64,000 nt of DNA from Xylogone sp. PMI_703 (lineage: Eukaryota; Ascomycota; Leotiomycetes), in contig JAJTUQ010000007.1 of NCBI GenBank assembly GCA_021399445.1, positions 1,054,001 through 1,118,000 on the forward strand. Reading direction: 5' to 3'. The notes under the pieces are model-generated. The model worked only from the letters and a program-made list of their open reading frames with translations. It had not been told where the DNA came from and did no database searches. This document shows, piece by piece, positions 34,522 to 45,677 of the stretch. The position numbers and the translations under genes are program-made. Position 1 is the first letter of the stretch; every line of letters begins with the position of its first letter.

Positions 34522-35651
34522 TTAACTCTTTGACAGGCCGACTCCCAATCCGATACCAAGTGCAATAGCCAAGATAATAAGCACGACAACGAGCAAGCAG
34601 TACCACTTTAGCTTGTTCCTGTTTCTGGCGTGCTTGATACCTTGCTGAATCTGGGCATTTGCCTTATCGACATCTTGGGCCGTTTGTTCAGCGTTCTGCT
34701 CCGTGTGTTGAACCACCGGATCCTGCGCCTCTACAAGCTGTGCCATATCTGCGAACATGGCAGCGAGCTCAGTGAGTGTAGCCTCAATACGTTGAAGCTC
34801 ATTGTGACGAGCACGGACTGCTCCTAAAACGGAAGTAGCCTGGCCAGATCTGTTGTTCTTAAGCTGTAAGAGAAAATTTTTGTCAGTAGGCGATCTTACT
34901 CATCCACGTGCATGTATTTTTGCATGGTTAATAAATGGGGTCCTTACCGCAGTTTGGAAAACACCTTCAGAGCCCCAATCCAGCTCGGCCGCCTCGTTAA
35001 CCTCTTGCTCCGTAGCATCCGGATTGACAATACGGTATTGCCTGGCAATTTGGTCACGGTAACGCTGTCGGTAGCCTAGCTCTTCCTGTTGATAACTCTT
35101 TAATTCCTTGTCAAAATCAGCTTTAAGCTGCTTGACTTGTCTGTCTTTAATGTTCTTGGTGCCATCCTGCGTTTTCGCAGCATCAAGCTCGAGGAATTTG
35201 ATCTGATCTCGAATCTGAGTGTTCTTCAACTGTGTCTTCGTCACCAAATCCTCTAGCTGCGCGGATGTGCTGCTATCTGGAGATGAAAGCGCACGCTGAT
35301 GAAATGATGCGATTTCTTGGATATTAGAAGTCAGCGTTCGGATCTCTGCTTTCGCAAAGTCGACGCGCTCCAGGAAATTCTGCTGCGAGAGAACGGTAGA
35401 ACCGGGCGCGGCGGGTGCGCCGGAGTTAGAGTAATGTGAATCCTGAGAGTAGTTGCTCATCTCCTGTGCAAGACCTGGCGTTTGGAGGTGGGTTTGGTCC
35501 TGATTTGGAGGTTTGATTAGCTGTTTGTTATTGTTTTTGCGATTCATGAGATGCGGAGTCCCCTTACATATGCCTGACCTTGACCAGCCTCCGCATCTGG
35601 GCCATTCGCGTATGGATTGCCGCCATATTGTTGATATTGAGTGTACGACAT
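34522..35651 (-). CDS. SSO1: Plasma-membrane syntaxin (Sso1/Sso2-like t-SNARE)
   Basis: Three exons, 35651-35568, 35463-34948 and 34863-34522, all in phase 0, encode 313 residues. A Tyr/Gln/Gly-rich N-terminus ('YTQYQQYGGNPYANGPDAEAG') precedes the three-helix Habc domain (about 55-190). The SNARE motif follows at about 215-280, from 'RHNELQRIEATLTELAAMFADMAQLVEAQ'. The central Gln of the zero layer is in 'LVEAQDPVVQ', making it a Qa-SNARE. A C-terminal anchor, 'LKWYCLLVVVLIILAIALGIGLGVGL', ends the protein. Sso-type syntaxins pair with Sec9 and Snc for exocytic fusion at the plasma membrane. The composition of the N-terminus and the placement near Sso rather than Golgi or vacuolar syntaxins are family inferences. 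Confidence 0.92.
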
Positions 35652-36089
35652 CTTGTCCTCCGAATTAATTCGCGATCAAATGTAGGTGGTGAGGAAAAGA
35701 GTGTCGAAGGGGAGGAAGCCGTGTTGAATGACGTTCTGGATGCAGCTTACTCTAAGCGCGAAGGTAATTAAGCGGTAAATTTGCAGGCAAGAGTGACAGG
35801 CGGCTCGGAGCTCCGGGTGAGGCGATTGATCCCTCAAACTTTGCGCTCTGCTGGCCGTACTTCGATCACGCAAAATATGAGATGGGAAACAAGAATTTGA
35901 ATTGATGTTGAAGAAGAATGGGAGATTGGATGAGGTGAGCGGTGGTGAAAAGGGTCCCACGGGAGGCGTTACCTTCTTGGACTTGCTGCCGTAACAGGTC
36001 AAGCGCAATGTCATTGCCAAGTTGCTGACTGGACAGCGCAAGCTTGCCCGAACTTCACCTTTTTTCTTAAGCCGTAATACCGAGCTTAC

Positions 36090-36176
36090 GACGCTGAAGA
36101 GGCAGGTTTTCGAACCGCGATCTCGAACATTTTTGAATAGAGCTGCTGCCTGTGGCAGTGCGCTATCACCAGCATC
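36090..36176 (-). other. tRNA-like segment, probably degenerate
   Basis: On the minus strand the two 7-base ends pair completely (GATGCTG with CAGCGTC, one G-U pair). A B-box-like 'GGTTCGAAAACC' lies near the 3' end. I cannot fold a standard D arm or anticodon arm, the B box has one base too many before CC, and no T-run follows. It could be a tRNA relic, a SINE head, or chance. Confidence 0.25.
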
Positions 36177-37841
36177 TGTCAAAATAAGGTTGGTTGGCGT
36201 GCTCGCAAATAATAAGCCTCAACGATGACGCGGAGAGCAGTGGGCACAGCCAGGTTGGTACCGTATTCGATAAGATACGGGCACGAAAGTGGGAACAGCA
36301 CATTATTGAGCATTTGAGCATAAGAGTCTATGAATCTTGATTGTGTCCTTGTTCAGAAACACTAAATCATCAAGCATAAAGCCGCCAGAGACACCCTCCA
36401 CAGGTAATCAACCCTTGAGAGGGGTCATCTAAGTGGAAAGGGGGCACATACCAGCGGCACTCCCGCCGAAGCAACGGCTCTCTCAACCAATGATTTGGCT
36501 CATCAGATGTCTATAAATGTAAATATCCGTATGATACGGTATGCAGCGGCCGGTTTAGTTCTAAGACAGCTTCCCGAAAAGCTTGTATTGAATCCAGGTT
36601 GCCAGAGCAGCCGAAACCTCCCTGGGTCTATTGGTTCTAAGCAGGTATGAATTGGTTCGTACAATGTACTTGCGGGAAACTCGAAGTAGAAATAGAGACT
36701 ATTTTAACTATCATCTAGGCAATTACTTTCCCCGAAGAGATGTGATCAGAATGAAACCAGACGAAAGGAAATACGAAGTCAAGCACCGGGAACTAGACTA
36801 TCCGATTGATACACCCAAGAGGATTATCCCCGTATGCATATTGAATATGCAACTGAACAGTAATTATTCATGAGATTTGGATTGTCAATGCTCCATGGAC
36901 TAATAAAGATGTCTAATCCGTGGGAAGGAGACATGTCAAAATAAGATCCTAGCTAAGGATACCCGTAAGATGGCCGTCCAAGTGGATGAGCTTCTCCGCA
37001 ACTCAGCACGTGGTAAGGCTCCAACCAGGAAACGCAAGCAGAGAACGGCCTTTGAAACGTTATGGTACTGTAGCATCCTGCAGTTGATTTCATCAGACCA
37101 TTGTTGATGGTGATCGGCGTCTTATTGTGGACTCGTCGGCTTCCTTGCTGCTGGGGGCGAAGGCCAGCACGTTAAGCCATGCTCCTGGGACGTGTCAAAA
37201 GGTCAATCAGTACAGAATGTACCGGTACTGTCCCGCAGTCATGGATAGCCGATGTCGCCATGGCTCTCCATGTTCGAGGAGATGAACATACGGAGGAGTC
37301 GACGAGGGCTTGCTTTCGGCTTTAAGTACCCAGATGCGAACGAACCGTTGGCTGGAGAGGAGCAGGACTGGCCTGCTGGGACCGGCAATCTGTCGCATCT
37401 CCCGTGGAGCCTCGCTGCGGTCGAGCCTGGAACCGGGCTAGTGCACTCCCTTTCGGGCATCTGAAACTGCCCATCCAGGACCAGCAGCAGTGGCAGGAAT
37501 GGCTGTGCGCAACTAACTCCTGCTCTTGCCCTTCTTGCCTCTGCCCATGACTCTCGCTCGCCGGCCCAGCACGAGCAGCAGGCCCTGGTCTAGCTGGCAG
37601 CAGGAGAGCACAAATCAGGTGTAATGGAGCTTGGCAAGTGCTCCTTCTGGGCTTGCCAGGCCGTCTCGTGAATGCGCTCCTCAAATGCACGATACGCGAA
37701 AATGTCTTGCGCGGTGCACAGCTGGAGCAACCGGGTGCAAAGCTAATGTAGGCCAGCGTAGCTAACATGCGAGCCTGGCGAGCCTGGGCAAGAACCACTG
37801 CGGCAGTCGGCTTAGAGGGCGCTGCACAGCAGAGAGGGCAG

Positions 37842-37863
37842 CGGTGGTAGTTGGTGGTAGTTG
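37842..37863. repeat. Short GGTGGTAGTT tandem repeat
   Basis: About two copies of the unit GGTGGTAGTT, followed by looser GT-rich variants up to about 37900, in the region upstream of the G-alpha gene. Confidence 0.6.
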
Positions 37864-38228
37864 GTACGGTTACGGTAGTGGTAACTTAGTGGTGGTGGCG
37901 GGCAAGGACGGATGCTGGTGGAACTCGCGGACCCATCCGGGTCCCCCCGGCTTCCCTCAACACTGTGGAATGGCCACGCCCCTCTAGGCCGCTAGCCCAC
38001 AGACCACCCGGAGTGTCTCCTTTCGACGTGCATCAGGTCCTAGTTAGCAGCCACACGCTGCACTGCTCTCAGATAGTCAACGGTGGAGTCCACATTATTC
38101 CCTTTTCCTCCCACCTCTTGTCTCTGTTCTTCAGTACAACTACAATTGTCGCACAGCCCGTATGCATGCCCTTTTGACCTCCATCTCCAACCTACGGCCA
38201 AGATAGTGAACAGTCTTCCACCAGCAAC

Positions 38229-39597
38229 ATGTGTTTCGGGAATCGAGGAGACGATGGGGCGGCGAAGAAGAACCGAGAGATCGATGCTCAGCTACATCGA
38301 GACGAGAAGGTCATGCAGCGCCAGGTGAAGCTGCTGCTGTTGGGTGAGCGCGCGCCATTCCCGGTGTCCCAGACGCACCACCGATACCAATTGGCCCCTT
38401 CCAATGGATGATTCTTACTGACGCCGATATTGTGTGGGAAAAGGTGCGGGCGAGTCAGGAAAATCCACTATCCTGAAGCAGATGCGGTTGATCTACACCA
38501 AGGACGGCTTCAGCAAGACCGAGAAGGAAGAATGGCGAGTCATTATCTTCAACAACATCTTGGACGGGTTACGTATGACGATCGAGGCCATGCAAGAGTT
38601 CAATATCGATTTCGAGAACGAGAAGAACGAGGTGAGTAGATTTCCTCGTTCCCGTACCAGCAAACACAGGGGGAGGCTTTGGTTAGGTGAACTTAACCAA
38701 CTTACTCATTCGTCGGATAGGGACATGTCACTACGTTAACTCAGGAGAAAGATCTTCGGCCTTACGAACCTATTCCAATCGAATACCTCCAGGCATTCAA
38801 AGACCTATGGAAAGATGGGGGAATTCAAAAGGCTATAGAACGGGGTAACGAATACGCGCTTCACGACAACCTCAGCTAGTATGCCAGCTCCGGCTCCTTA
38901 CTCCTTACCGTTTCCGTATTTGTATTAACATGCTCTACAGTTTCTTCATAGACCTCGACAGACTATTTACCAAGGATTTTGTACCAACAGACCAGGATGT
39001 CCTCCGAGCTCGATTAAGAACGACCGGTATCACCGAAACACATTTCGATCTTGGCGCCTTGCAGTACCGGATGTTTGATGTAGGTGGGCAACGATCAGAA
39101 CGAAAGAAGTGGATTCATTGCTTCGAGAACGTCCACGCCTTACTATTCCTGGTGGCCATCAGTGGTTATGATCAATGTCTGGCTGAAGATAAGGATGGTG
39201 TAGGTTGCCTTCTTGTTTCCCCGCGCTTAATGTGTTGCTTATCAATCTATAGAATCAAATGCAGGAGGCTCTTATGCTCTGGGAGTCGATTGCAAACTCT
39301 CACTGGTTCAAGAACTCCGCTCTCATCCTCTTCCTCAACAAGATTGATCTGTTCAAGGAAAAGATTGCGCACAGCCCAATCACCAAGCACGGCTTTTCCG
39401 ACTTCCAGGGCGATACCACGAGCTGGCAGCAAACGAGCAAGTACTTTATGAATAAGTTCGTGGCCCTCAACCGAACGGCGGAGAGAGAAGTTTACGGTCA
39501 TTTCACGAACGCGACAGACACGGATCTTCTCAAAGTCACCATGGCCTCGGTGCAGGACATGATAATCCAGAGGAATTTACAAAAGTTAATACTCTGA
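38229..39597 (+). CDS. gna-2: G-protein alpha subunit, group II (GNA-2/BCG2-like)
   Basis: Five exons, 38229-38343, 38444-38631, 38721-38878, 38941-39199 and 39253-39597, encode 354 residues, the usual size. All G-alpha motifs are present: P-loop 'GAGESGKST' (39-47), switch I 'RLRTTGITE', switch II '[12 protein letters not shown]', 'NKID', and 'TNATDTD' (variant of the TCATDT box). The N-terminus 'MCFGNRG' lacks the MGxxxS myristoylation signal, but Cys2 could be palmitoylated. The C-terminus 'NLQKLIL' lacks the pertussis-toxin cysteine. Both features fit the fungal group II class (Neurospora GNA-2, Botrytis BCG2), whose role is minor or partly redundant with the other alpha subunits. Receptor partners cannot be told from the sequence. 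Confidence 0.92.
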
Positions 39598-42500
39598 TTC
39601 GGCACCGACGCAGCAGCTATCCTTTACATCATTTGCTCTCAGAATACCCTGGACCGACTTAGACGGCCTTCGATCATGCGAATCCCCTCCCTCGCGGCTA
39701 CGAGCTCTCTTGATATCCCAGGCGGCTAACGTCTCTCACGTCCGTTCACGATTTCTACGAACTATATTCCCTCCTACATACAACTAGTCATTCCGCTACA
39801 TACAACTTCCCTGTGTCTACTTTGCAACCATCCTGTTCAAATTCCTACATATTTTGGTTTTAATCTCCTGGAATTGGGGTCCCTTATACATCCACATGGG
39901 CGCTGTGTGTGCACGCTCCGAGCATTGTTTCCTTTTTGAGCGGCGTTGTGTCTTCTGTTCCACAAAAACTGGCGCTTTTTCGTCTTTACTTTTACTTTTC
40001 CCTCTGCACTAGATTGGTCAGGTCTTGCACATGTATACTGCAGAGCTTGGATTTTATTTCTTGTATTCTTGTTTTTTTTTCTTGTTTTATAGCGGCGTCA
40101 TGAATCGCAGTGAAATATGGGTGGAATTCATGTCGAACCATTGGCGAAAAAGTACCCCCGACAAAAGGTGGACTTCCGAGGGCTGGAACTTGTAGGCTAT
40201 TCTTCGAAATCTAGACCGGGTTAATTTCACACGAAGTGGAACAATCTGGCAGCACATAATTCCAGCAGTTGTACAAAAAAAGCAACCGAGATCCTGCTTC
40301 TCGTTCGATAGGCGCGACGATCTATCTGTCTCTAGAGGGAAAAGCAAGTTCTGGGTGCGGTGATCTTCGTGGTGAATTCCTCCCAGGGCTCTGGCATACT
40401 GGATCGACGAAGGTGTCAAAGGTGCATAAAGCGCTCACTAAAGTAGTATCCCGTCGCATGTAGAGTCGCAGCAACAATTGTATTCCAGCACTGGAATAGC
40501 TGCCTTAACACCCATATGATTCATTACTCAGTTGGATATAAACGAGCACCCACAGCACTACAGGCCCAAACATCCTGGCCTACGGAGATGCGTGGATGGT
40601 GCAATGTTGTACTGAGGGCGTGGGGACTAATAACTCTTGTACGCTGCGAGCTCGAGTCAGCAAAAGCACACCCAAAGCGTGCGTGTGGCCAACCCCATGA
40701 TCGCGAGCTCCACCTACAATAATGGAGTAGTACAGGTACCTCCGTAGCAAAGTTGATTCCTAGTCCCCGTAGTCTGGAAGACTTTCTACAGTACAAGCCC
40801 AGAAGAAAAGCGATCAAAGCGACATCTCATCTCAGCTCAGCTGAGTTCCAGTCTCCACGTGGGAATCCAGTGGTCTAAAACGTCTAAAATCCCCGATACG
40901 GCGAAACGGTGGTTATGGTACCGGCACTTCCTGGAGGATTGTTTGGGAGGAGAAGGGATGGGACGGGCAGGGTGCTTGCTTGCCCGGAGTTAGTGGGTTC
41001 GTGTGCTGTGGAACCAATTACAGCGACCTAGTTAGAAACCTTTGCTAGGTAGATTACGGCAGAGGGTTCCAGCGAGCCCAGGGGCCGAGCCTATGGAGCT
41101 CGAGGAGCTGTGCTTTTTTTCACGGATCGGATGGCTGGCTCTACGGTAATTACTTAGGGGAATAAGGGTTGCCCCGTTTTCTTTTCACTCACTCCTGGTT
41201 TTCCTTTTTGGCAAGGCTGGGGGCAGAACCATGATTACACAATCCAGTGCAATCCAGTGCAATCGAGTACAGTAGTACACTAGATCCGAGGAATGCCCTA
41301 ATATCCTGCGTCGGTACGGCGTTGAAAGTTTGTACGATATGGAGTAAGTGATCGGCCATAGTTAATTAACAACCCTACCCACTACTTGTACTGTACTTAC
41401 GAAGTACACCTTACGCTTTACACCCCTACGGCGGAGACACCACCAGATCCGGAGGAGTTGGGCTCAAAGAGGGTTGATTCCCCTAGAGTCTATGCAGCAA
41501 GGACGGCTCTTACAGTCTCTCACTTGCCGTAAACACTGCAGTATCGTACATTGCAGTGCAGAAGAGAGTGCAATCAGCGAATGAGAAACGGACATATCCA
41601 GTCCAATCATTACAAAGTCCGAAGATGCATTCAAAAGCAAAAAGCAACAACTGACTGCAGTATCTACTGTGTATTCTGTGGTGGACCCCTAGAACCGTGT
41701 GTTACCCTACCTTCCGCCTCTCTTCTACGCAGTAAACCTACTTGTACAGATACACTTCGTACAAGCAATGTTTTCCCAGTCCCCATACTACAGTACTCCG
41801 TCCGCTACGCCATACTACGCTCAGGCGCGCCTCCGCTCAGCCATGAGGCGAAACCTCTCGAATGGAGATCGCAAGGCCACTCTTCCATTCTACCGAGCTG
41901 CCGTACCGTAGTTCAACTAGCTATACTAGCTGTAGATACTTCCAATGCGCTCAGACAGTTTTTGATGCCCGAAGAGCGGGAAATGGTTATTTTACTAGTT
42001 ACCGTACTTGGGGCATGGTTTGCGAGAGAAGCCATGATGGGATTGATCATTGATGTCATTTGGAGATATGTTCCTGGGTTTTGGATATTCTTGGATATTT
42101 GAGGGAGATTAATACACAGCAACTTTCGAGATTATGTGGCGGCAGCCTCCTCTACGAGTGATATGGATACCCTCAAGATACCTTCGTACAGACGGAGCTA
42201 GAGACCTGTGCCGTGCTCTCTGCAGCGCACGTCCATGTTCATGCTGTTCGTATGTACTCCGTATGCAATCAATCTGCCTGTTTTATTTTTGTTATTGTTA
42301 TTGTTTTTGCATTCTAATTTCAGCATGCATACAGGGTAATTCACACAAGGGACTGTGTCGAAAGATATGTTCCTGCAGTCACTTTTTGTAACGGGCATAT
42401 TGCAGCGTTAATGCGGCACGATGCTTGTACGCGTTCTGATCCTGCAGCAGGGGCGTGCAGCGTAAAACGCCCTGGTACTCACTCAGCTGGATAAACAAAC

Positions 42501-44649
42501 GGATAGTGCTGTACTGTATTGCTTTTCACAGAAGTACACAGTGAATCGATAATAATAAGATAGCTGGGGCTTTAACCCAACGGACTGACAATCAAGAGTC
42601 CCTGCAGATAACGCACCTCGTGGTCCTTTAGAGTGGAAGATCGCCTCCTCCCTGAAGAATTGCGCGCGCGTGACGAGCCCGCGAGCCTCCGTCGATCAAA
42701 AGCCTCGCCATCGCGTATTCCCAGGGGTGACTTCGGGAGGCCCGAGTTTCGTCGTGGTGATCGATGAAGAATTCCAAATCTACAGTTGCAGTAACTTTAC
42801 TGCTAGCACGCTACAATACATTCTAGAAGGGGAATCGTTCGCAGAATCGGAACTTGGAGGTGCTATGTTCTATTCTGTACAATAGGATTGTGAATGTGGT
42901 GGACAAGCGGATTGTTTCTTTTCTTTCCCTTTCCTTTTACCTCTACTGTACTTTCCTTTTCTGTTATCGAGGTAGGATTTTGTACGGGTCGTGTGTAACA
43001 ATGCGAGATATGGCACACGTACCTCTTCCGCATTGCTTTTCTCAACGCCTCTTACGGAGTGCCGTACGTGACCTATTTCGGTCCTATCTCCTCTCCAATT
43101 CATTCTTTTGATTTTTGATTATCCAGCCGACTACGACAACAATTCCTTTTACACATCCTGCTCTGCGCAATCCAACACGGAGATAGCACACAAAGACGAA
43201 AGGCCAGAAAAAAGGGGGGCGATGATAACATTTACCTTCTCGAATTAGCAGAATCCTGCAATTCCAAGCCTACCAGGGCATTCCCTGCAAAAGATTCTCC
43301 CCCCTCGCTTCTAGGATATGGACGGCGGATTACCAAGCCCTGCCGCTTACCCAAGAATTCGGATTTCCCAGGTATCCAGGTAACGTCTTTTTTTATGATC
43401 GAACGGGGTTTGCGCGCCAGCCAGTAGATCCCTTTGCCGTACGAGCGAGCGAAGCCAGCCAGTCTCTCGTCAGGACAGATCGTTCTCAGATCAGCGGGAA
43501 GGAAAGGGAGATCCAATGGTGATTTTTCGGGAAGTCTACTTCCTATTGGCGAATTGAAGATTTCTGTAGGAAAAGGCCCTTTTTCTAAGGGATAAGTTCC
43601 CCCTCCGGTTTTCCCTCGGTCGGCAGTGCGGCAATGCCCTTTCGCTACCCGCGATTCACGCGACGATTTTGTCTCCACCCTATCGTTACGGGCCGTCAAT
43701 ATTATTCCTACCTAAATCTGTTTCGTCTGACGACGTGAGATTGTGGAATCAACGTCTCACGAAGTCAGATGCATGCGATTATGCATCTTTCTTCGCATTG
43801 GATTAGGATTCCTGCTGTAGCATATTCCTGCGTTAATAAGGTTCGCGATAGCCACAATGATATTCTAATTGGGTGGCGGCTTTAGTATAGAAGAGATCAG
43901 ATTTCGATAACCTGGATTATATTTTAATATGGGCCTTGGTAGGAGAAATCTGAATTGGTTTGATATTTTCTACTATTCTCGACTAGGTTTGTAGGGGTTT
44001 CTTTATTACTATCTATGTCATAAAGGTACTTTTGATGATAACTTATAACTTCTAAATCTCCTGGCATTTGGCATATTTTTTATATTCTCTGCTGTTGGCC
44101 TTCTGTATTGCAATTATTCGTACTCAAGATCAGTGTCTAGGAGATAGTTGCTCCGATAGAGGAACGCTTCATCATTTTATTCAATTTTTGTCCCAATCTA
44201 GAAGAGGGAATCCTGGCTTCTCAGGTTAAAAGCAAGTTCATTTTCAGACACCAGACAAGTGTCAAGTGCAAATAAAACTTCTACCTACCTGGAGAGCTAG
44301 GTATTAGATTAATTTCACTATTGACAGGTAATATACAATGAAGCTTCAAAGAGGATATACTTATGTCACGGAGAACAGATATCAGCTGAGTAGCAGAGGA
44401 TATTATCGAGATACTTGAATAGGGAGTTAATTTGGAGAATATCCCAAGTTCACAGTGAGAATAGACTAGAAAGAGGTTCTTGGTCTCTTAAGTGAAGATT
44501 TGGTCTCCTACACAAGCCTATCATATGTTGACATGAATAACATATCTCATCAAATACTTCTCATCATTCCTCATCCACTCATCATCATCGGTTTCATCGC
44601 AATTATGTTAGATTGGCATCACACATTACGCTCTCAAACCATAGTCTAT
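39598..44649. other. 5-kb gene-poor stretch
   Basis: The longest unannotated stretch. The left end is the G-alpha 3' region. I see no protein family, tRNA or transposon in it. Open frames (for example 41551-42102 plus and 43232-43699 minus) have no recognisable composition. It contains many GTAC tetramers, a few TACTCCGTA/TACGGAGT-like words, polypyrimidine tracts near 42915-42965 and a 10-bp tandem repeat at 41241-41260. The right end (43.7-44.6 kb) is markedly AT-rich. Confidence 0.45.
41241..41270. repeat. 10-bp direct tandem repeat
   Basis: Two perfect copies of AATCCAGTGC (41241-41250, 41251-41260) followed by a third diverged copy, AATCGAGTAC. Confidence 0.75.
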
Positions 44650-45677
44650 CTAACGACGAGCGTCAGTATTAGCTGAGGCCATTGAAGCGGTCTCTGGCAT
44701 CTGCTTAGCTTGGGCCATGGTCTCTTGGTCGGGAGTAGATGACTTTCTCTTGCGCAGGAGAACAAATGCAGCAACCCCAACAATGGCAAAAGATCCAAGG
44801 ATAGTTCCGACAGCAATGCCGGCCTTAGCTCCGCCTGAGAGACCGCTACCGCTGGAGGACGAGCTGGCTTGCGTGTTGCTATCAGATGCAGGGTTGCTAG
44901 TCGGCTGAGAAGTGGCAGCAACAATCTGAGTAGCAGTTGTAGTAGCAACGCCGCCAACAAAGTCCGAAGCTGTAACGTTGAAGCACGGAACCTGAAGGGT
45001 GAAGTCGGACGCTTCAACAAAAGTCTGTTAAAAGTTAAAAGTTGGTCTTGTGGCATCATCATGGTAAGGAAGGAAGTCTTACAATATCGGCGCAAGCATA
45101 GAAGCTCTCATTCTTCCCGTTGTTCTCCGTGGCATACTTGGCCGAATACTCGAGCTGGATTGTGGCATTTGTGCCAGCGCTCACAGAGTCCGGAATGGCA
45201 CCAATCTTATAGCATTGGTGACCTGGGTCGACTTCTGTGACGTTGCTAACAATTTGTTGCTGGAACGCGCTTTGAGTTGTCGGGTCTTACACTGTCAATA
45301 GGGAATCTAGACGTGATATCAGAGGGGACTTACTGTTGCTGTAAGCAATATAGAAAGCGACTTCGTATGCGTCATCTGCAATAGACAGAGCCACCGAACC
45401 TTGCGCTGTAGACGCCAGTTAGGTAATGATCAACAATCATCATAGAGAATAACTTACACAGAGGGAAGATCGTTCGGTTGGTGATGGATGCACTACTTCC
45501 ACAAGGAGCGATGTTGTCATCAGAAGCATCCCAAGGACGATTCTCAGGCCACAGGAAAGCGACTGGACCCATGATGGTGCCCTCATCACCCTCGCCGTGG
45601 ACCTCCTGGCTCACAGCAAGGCGACTCATTGCGAGCCATGATAGAACAGTGAGCGAGGAAGCGGTATTGAAACGCAT
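44650..45677 (-). CDS. BIM1-like (X325/LPMO-like) membrane-anchored protein
   Basis: Four exons, 45677-45458, 45405-45334, 45285-45083 and 45024-44650, encode 289 residues. A signal peptide (about 1-24) ends in 'SRLAVSQ'. The mature domain matches copper-acquisition factor BIM1-like proteins: 'FLWPENRPWDASDDNIAPCGSSASITNRTIFPL', a central beta region, 'DPGHQCYKIGAIPDSVSAGTNATIQLEYS', and 'SFYACADITFVE'. A Thr/Ser-rich linker follows, then one membrane span 'AGIAVGTIVGSFAIVGVAAFVLL' with a basic stop and a cytosolic tail. Such proteins sit at the cell surface; some bind copper through an N-terminal His, but here His lies three residues into the likely mature protein. An upstream in-frame ATG at 45698 is possible. 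Exon 3 uses the acceptor at 45286 because the earlier AG would give a stop. Confidence 0.78.

Larger units (their letters stand above)
35652..38228. other. Long spacer between SSO1 and the G-alpha gene
   Basis: About 2.6 kb. The right part (37.5-38.2 kb) is GC-richer and probably the promoter and long 5' leader of the G-alpha gene. A tRNA-like segment lies at 36090-36176 and a short GGTGGTAGTT tandem repeat near 37842. Other open frames look like chance. Confidence 0.4.

Noticed and set aside
41551..42102. 183-residue plus-strand open frame in the gene-poor stretch
   Set aside because: No recognisable domain, irregular composition and no splice-linked neighbours; better explained by chance.
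43232..43699. 155-residue minus-strand open frame
   Set aside because: Charged, irregular sequence without similarity I know; no supporting context.
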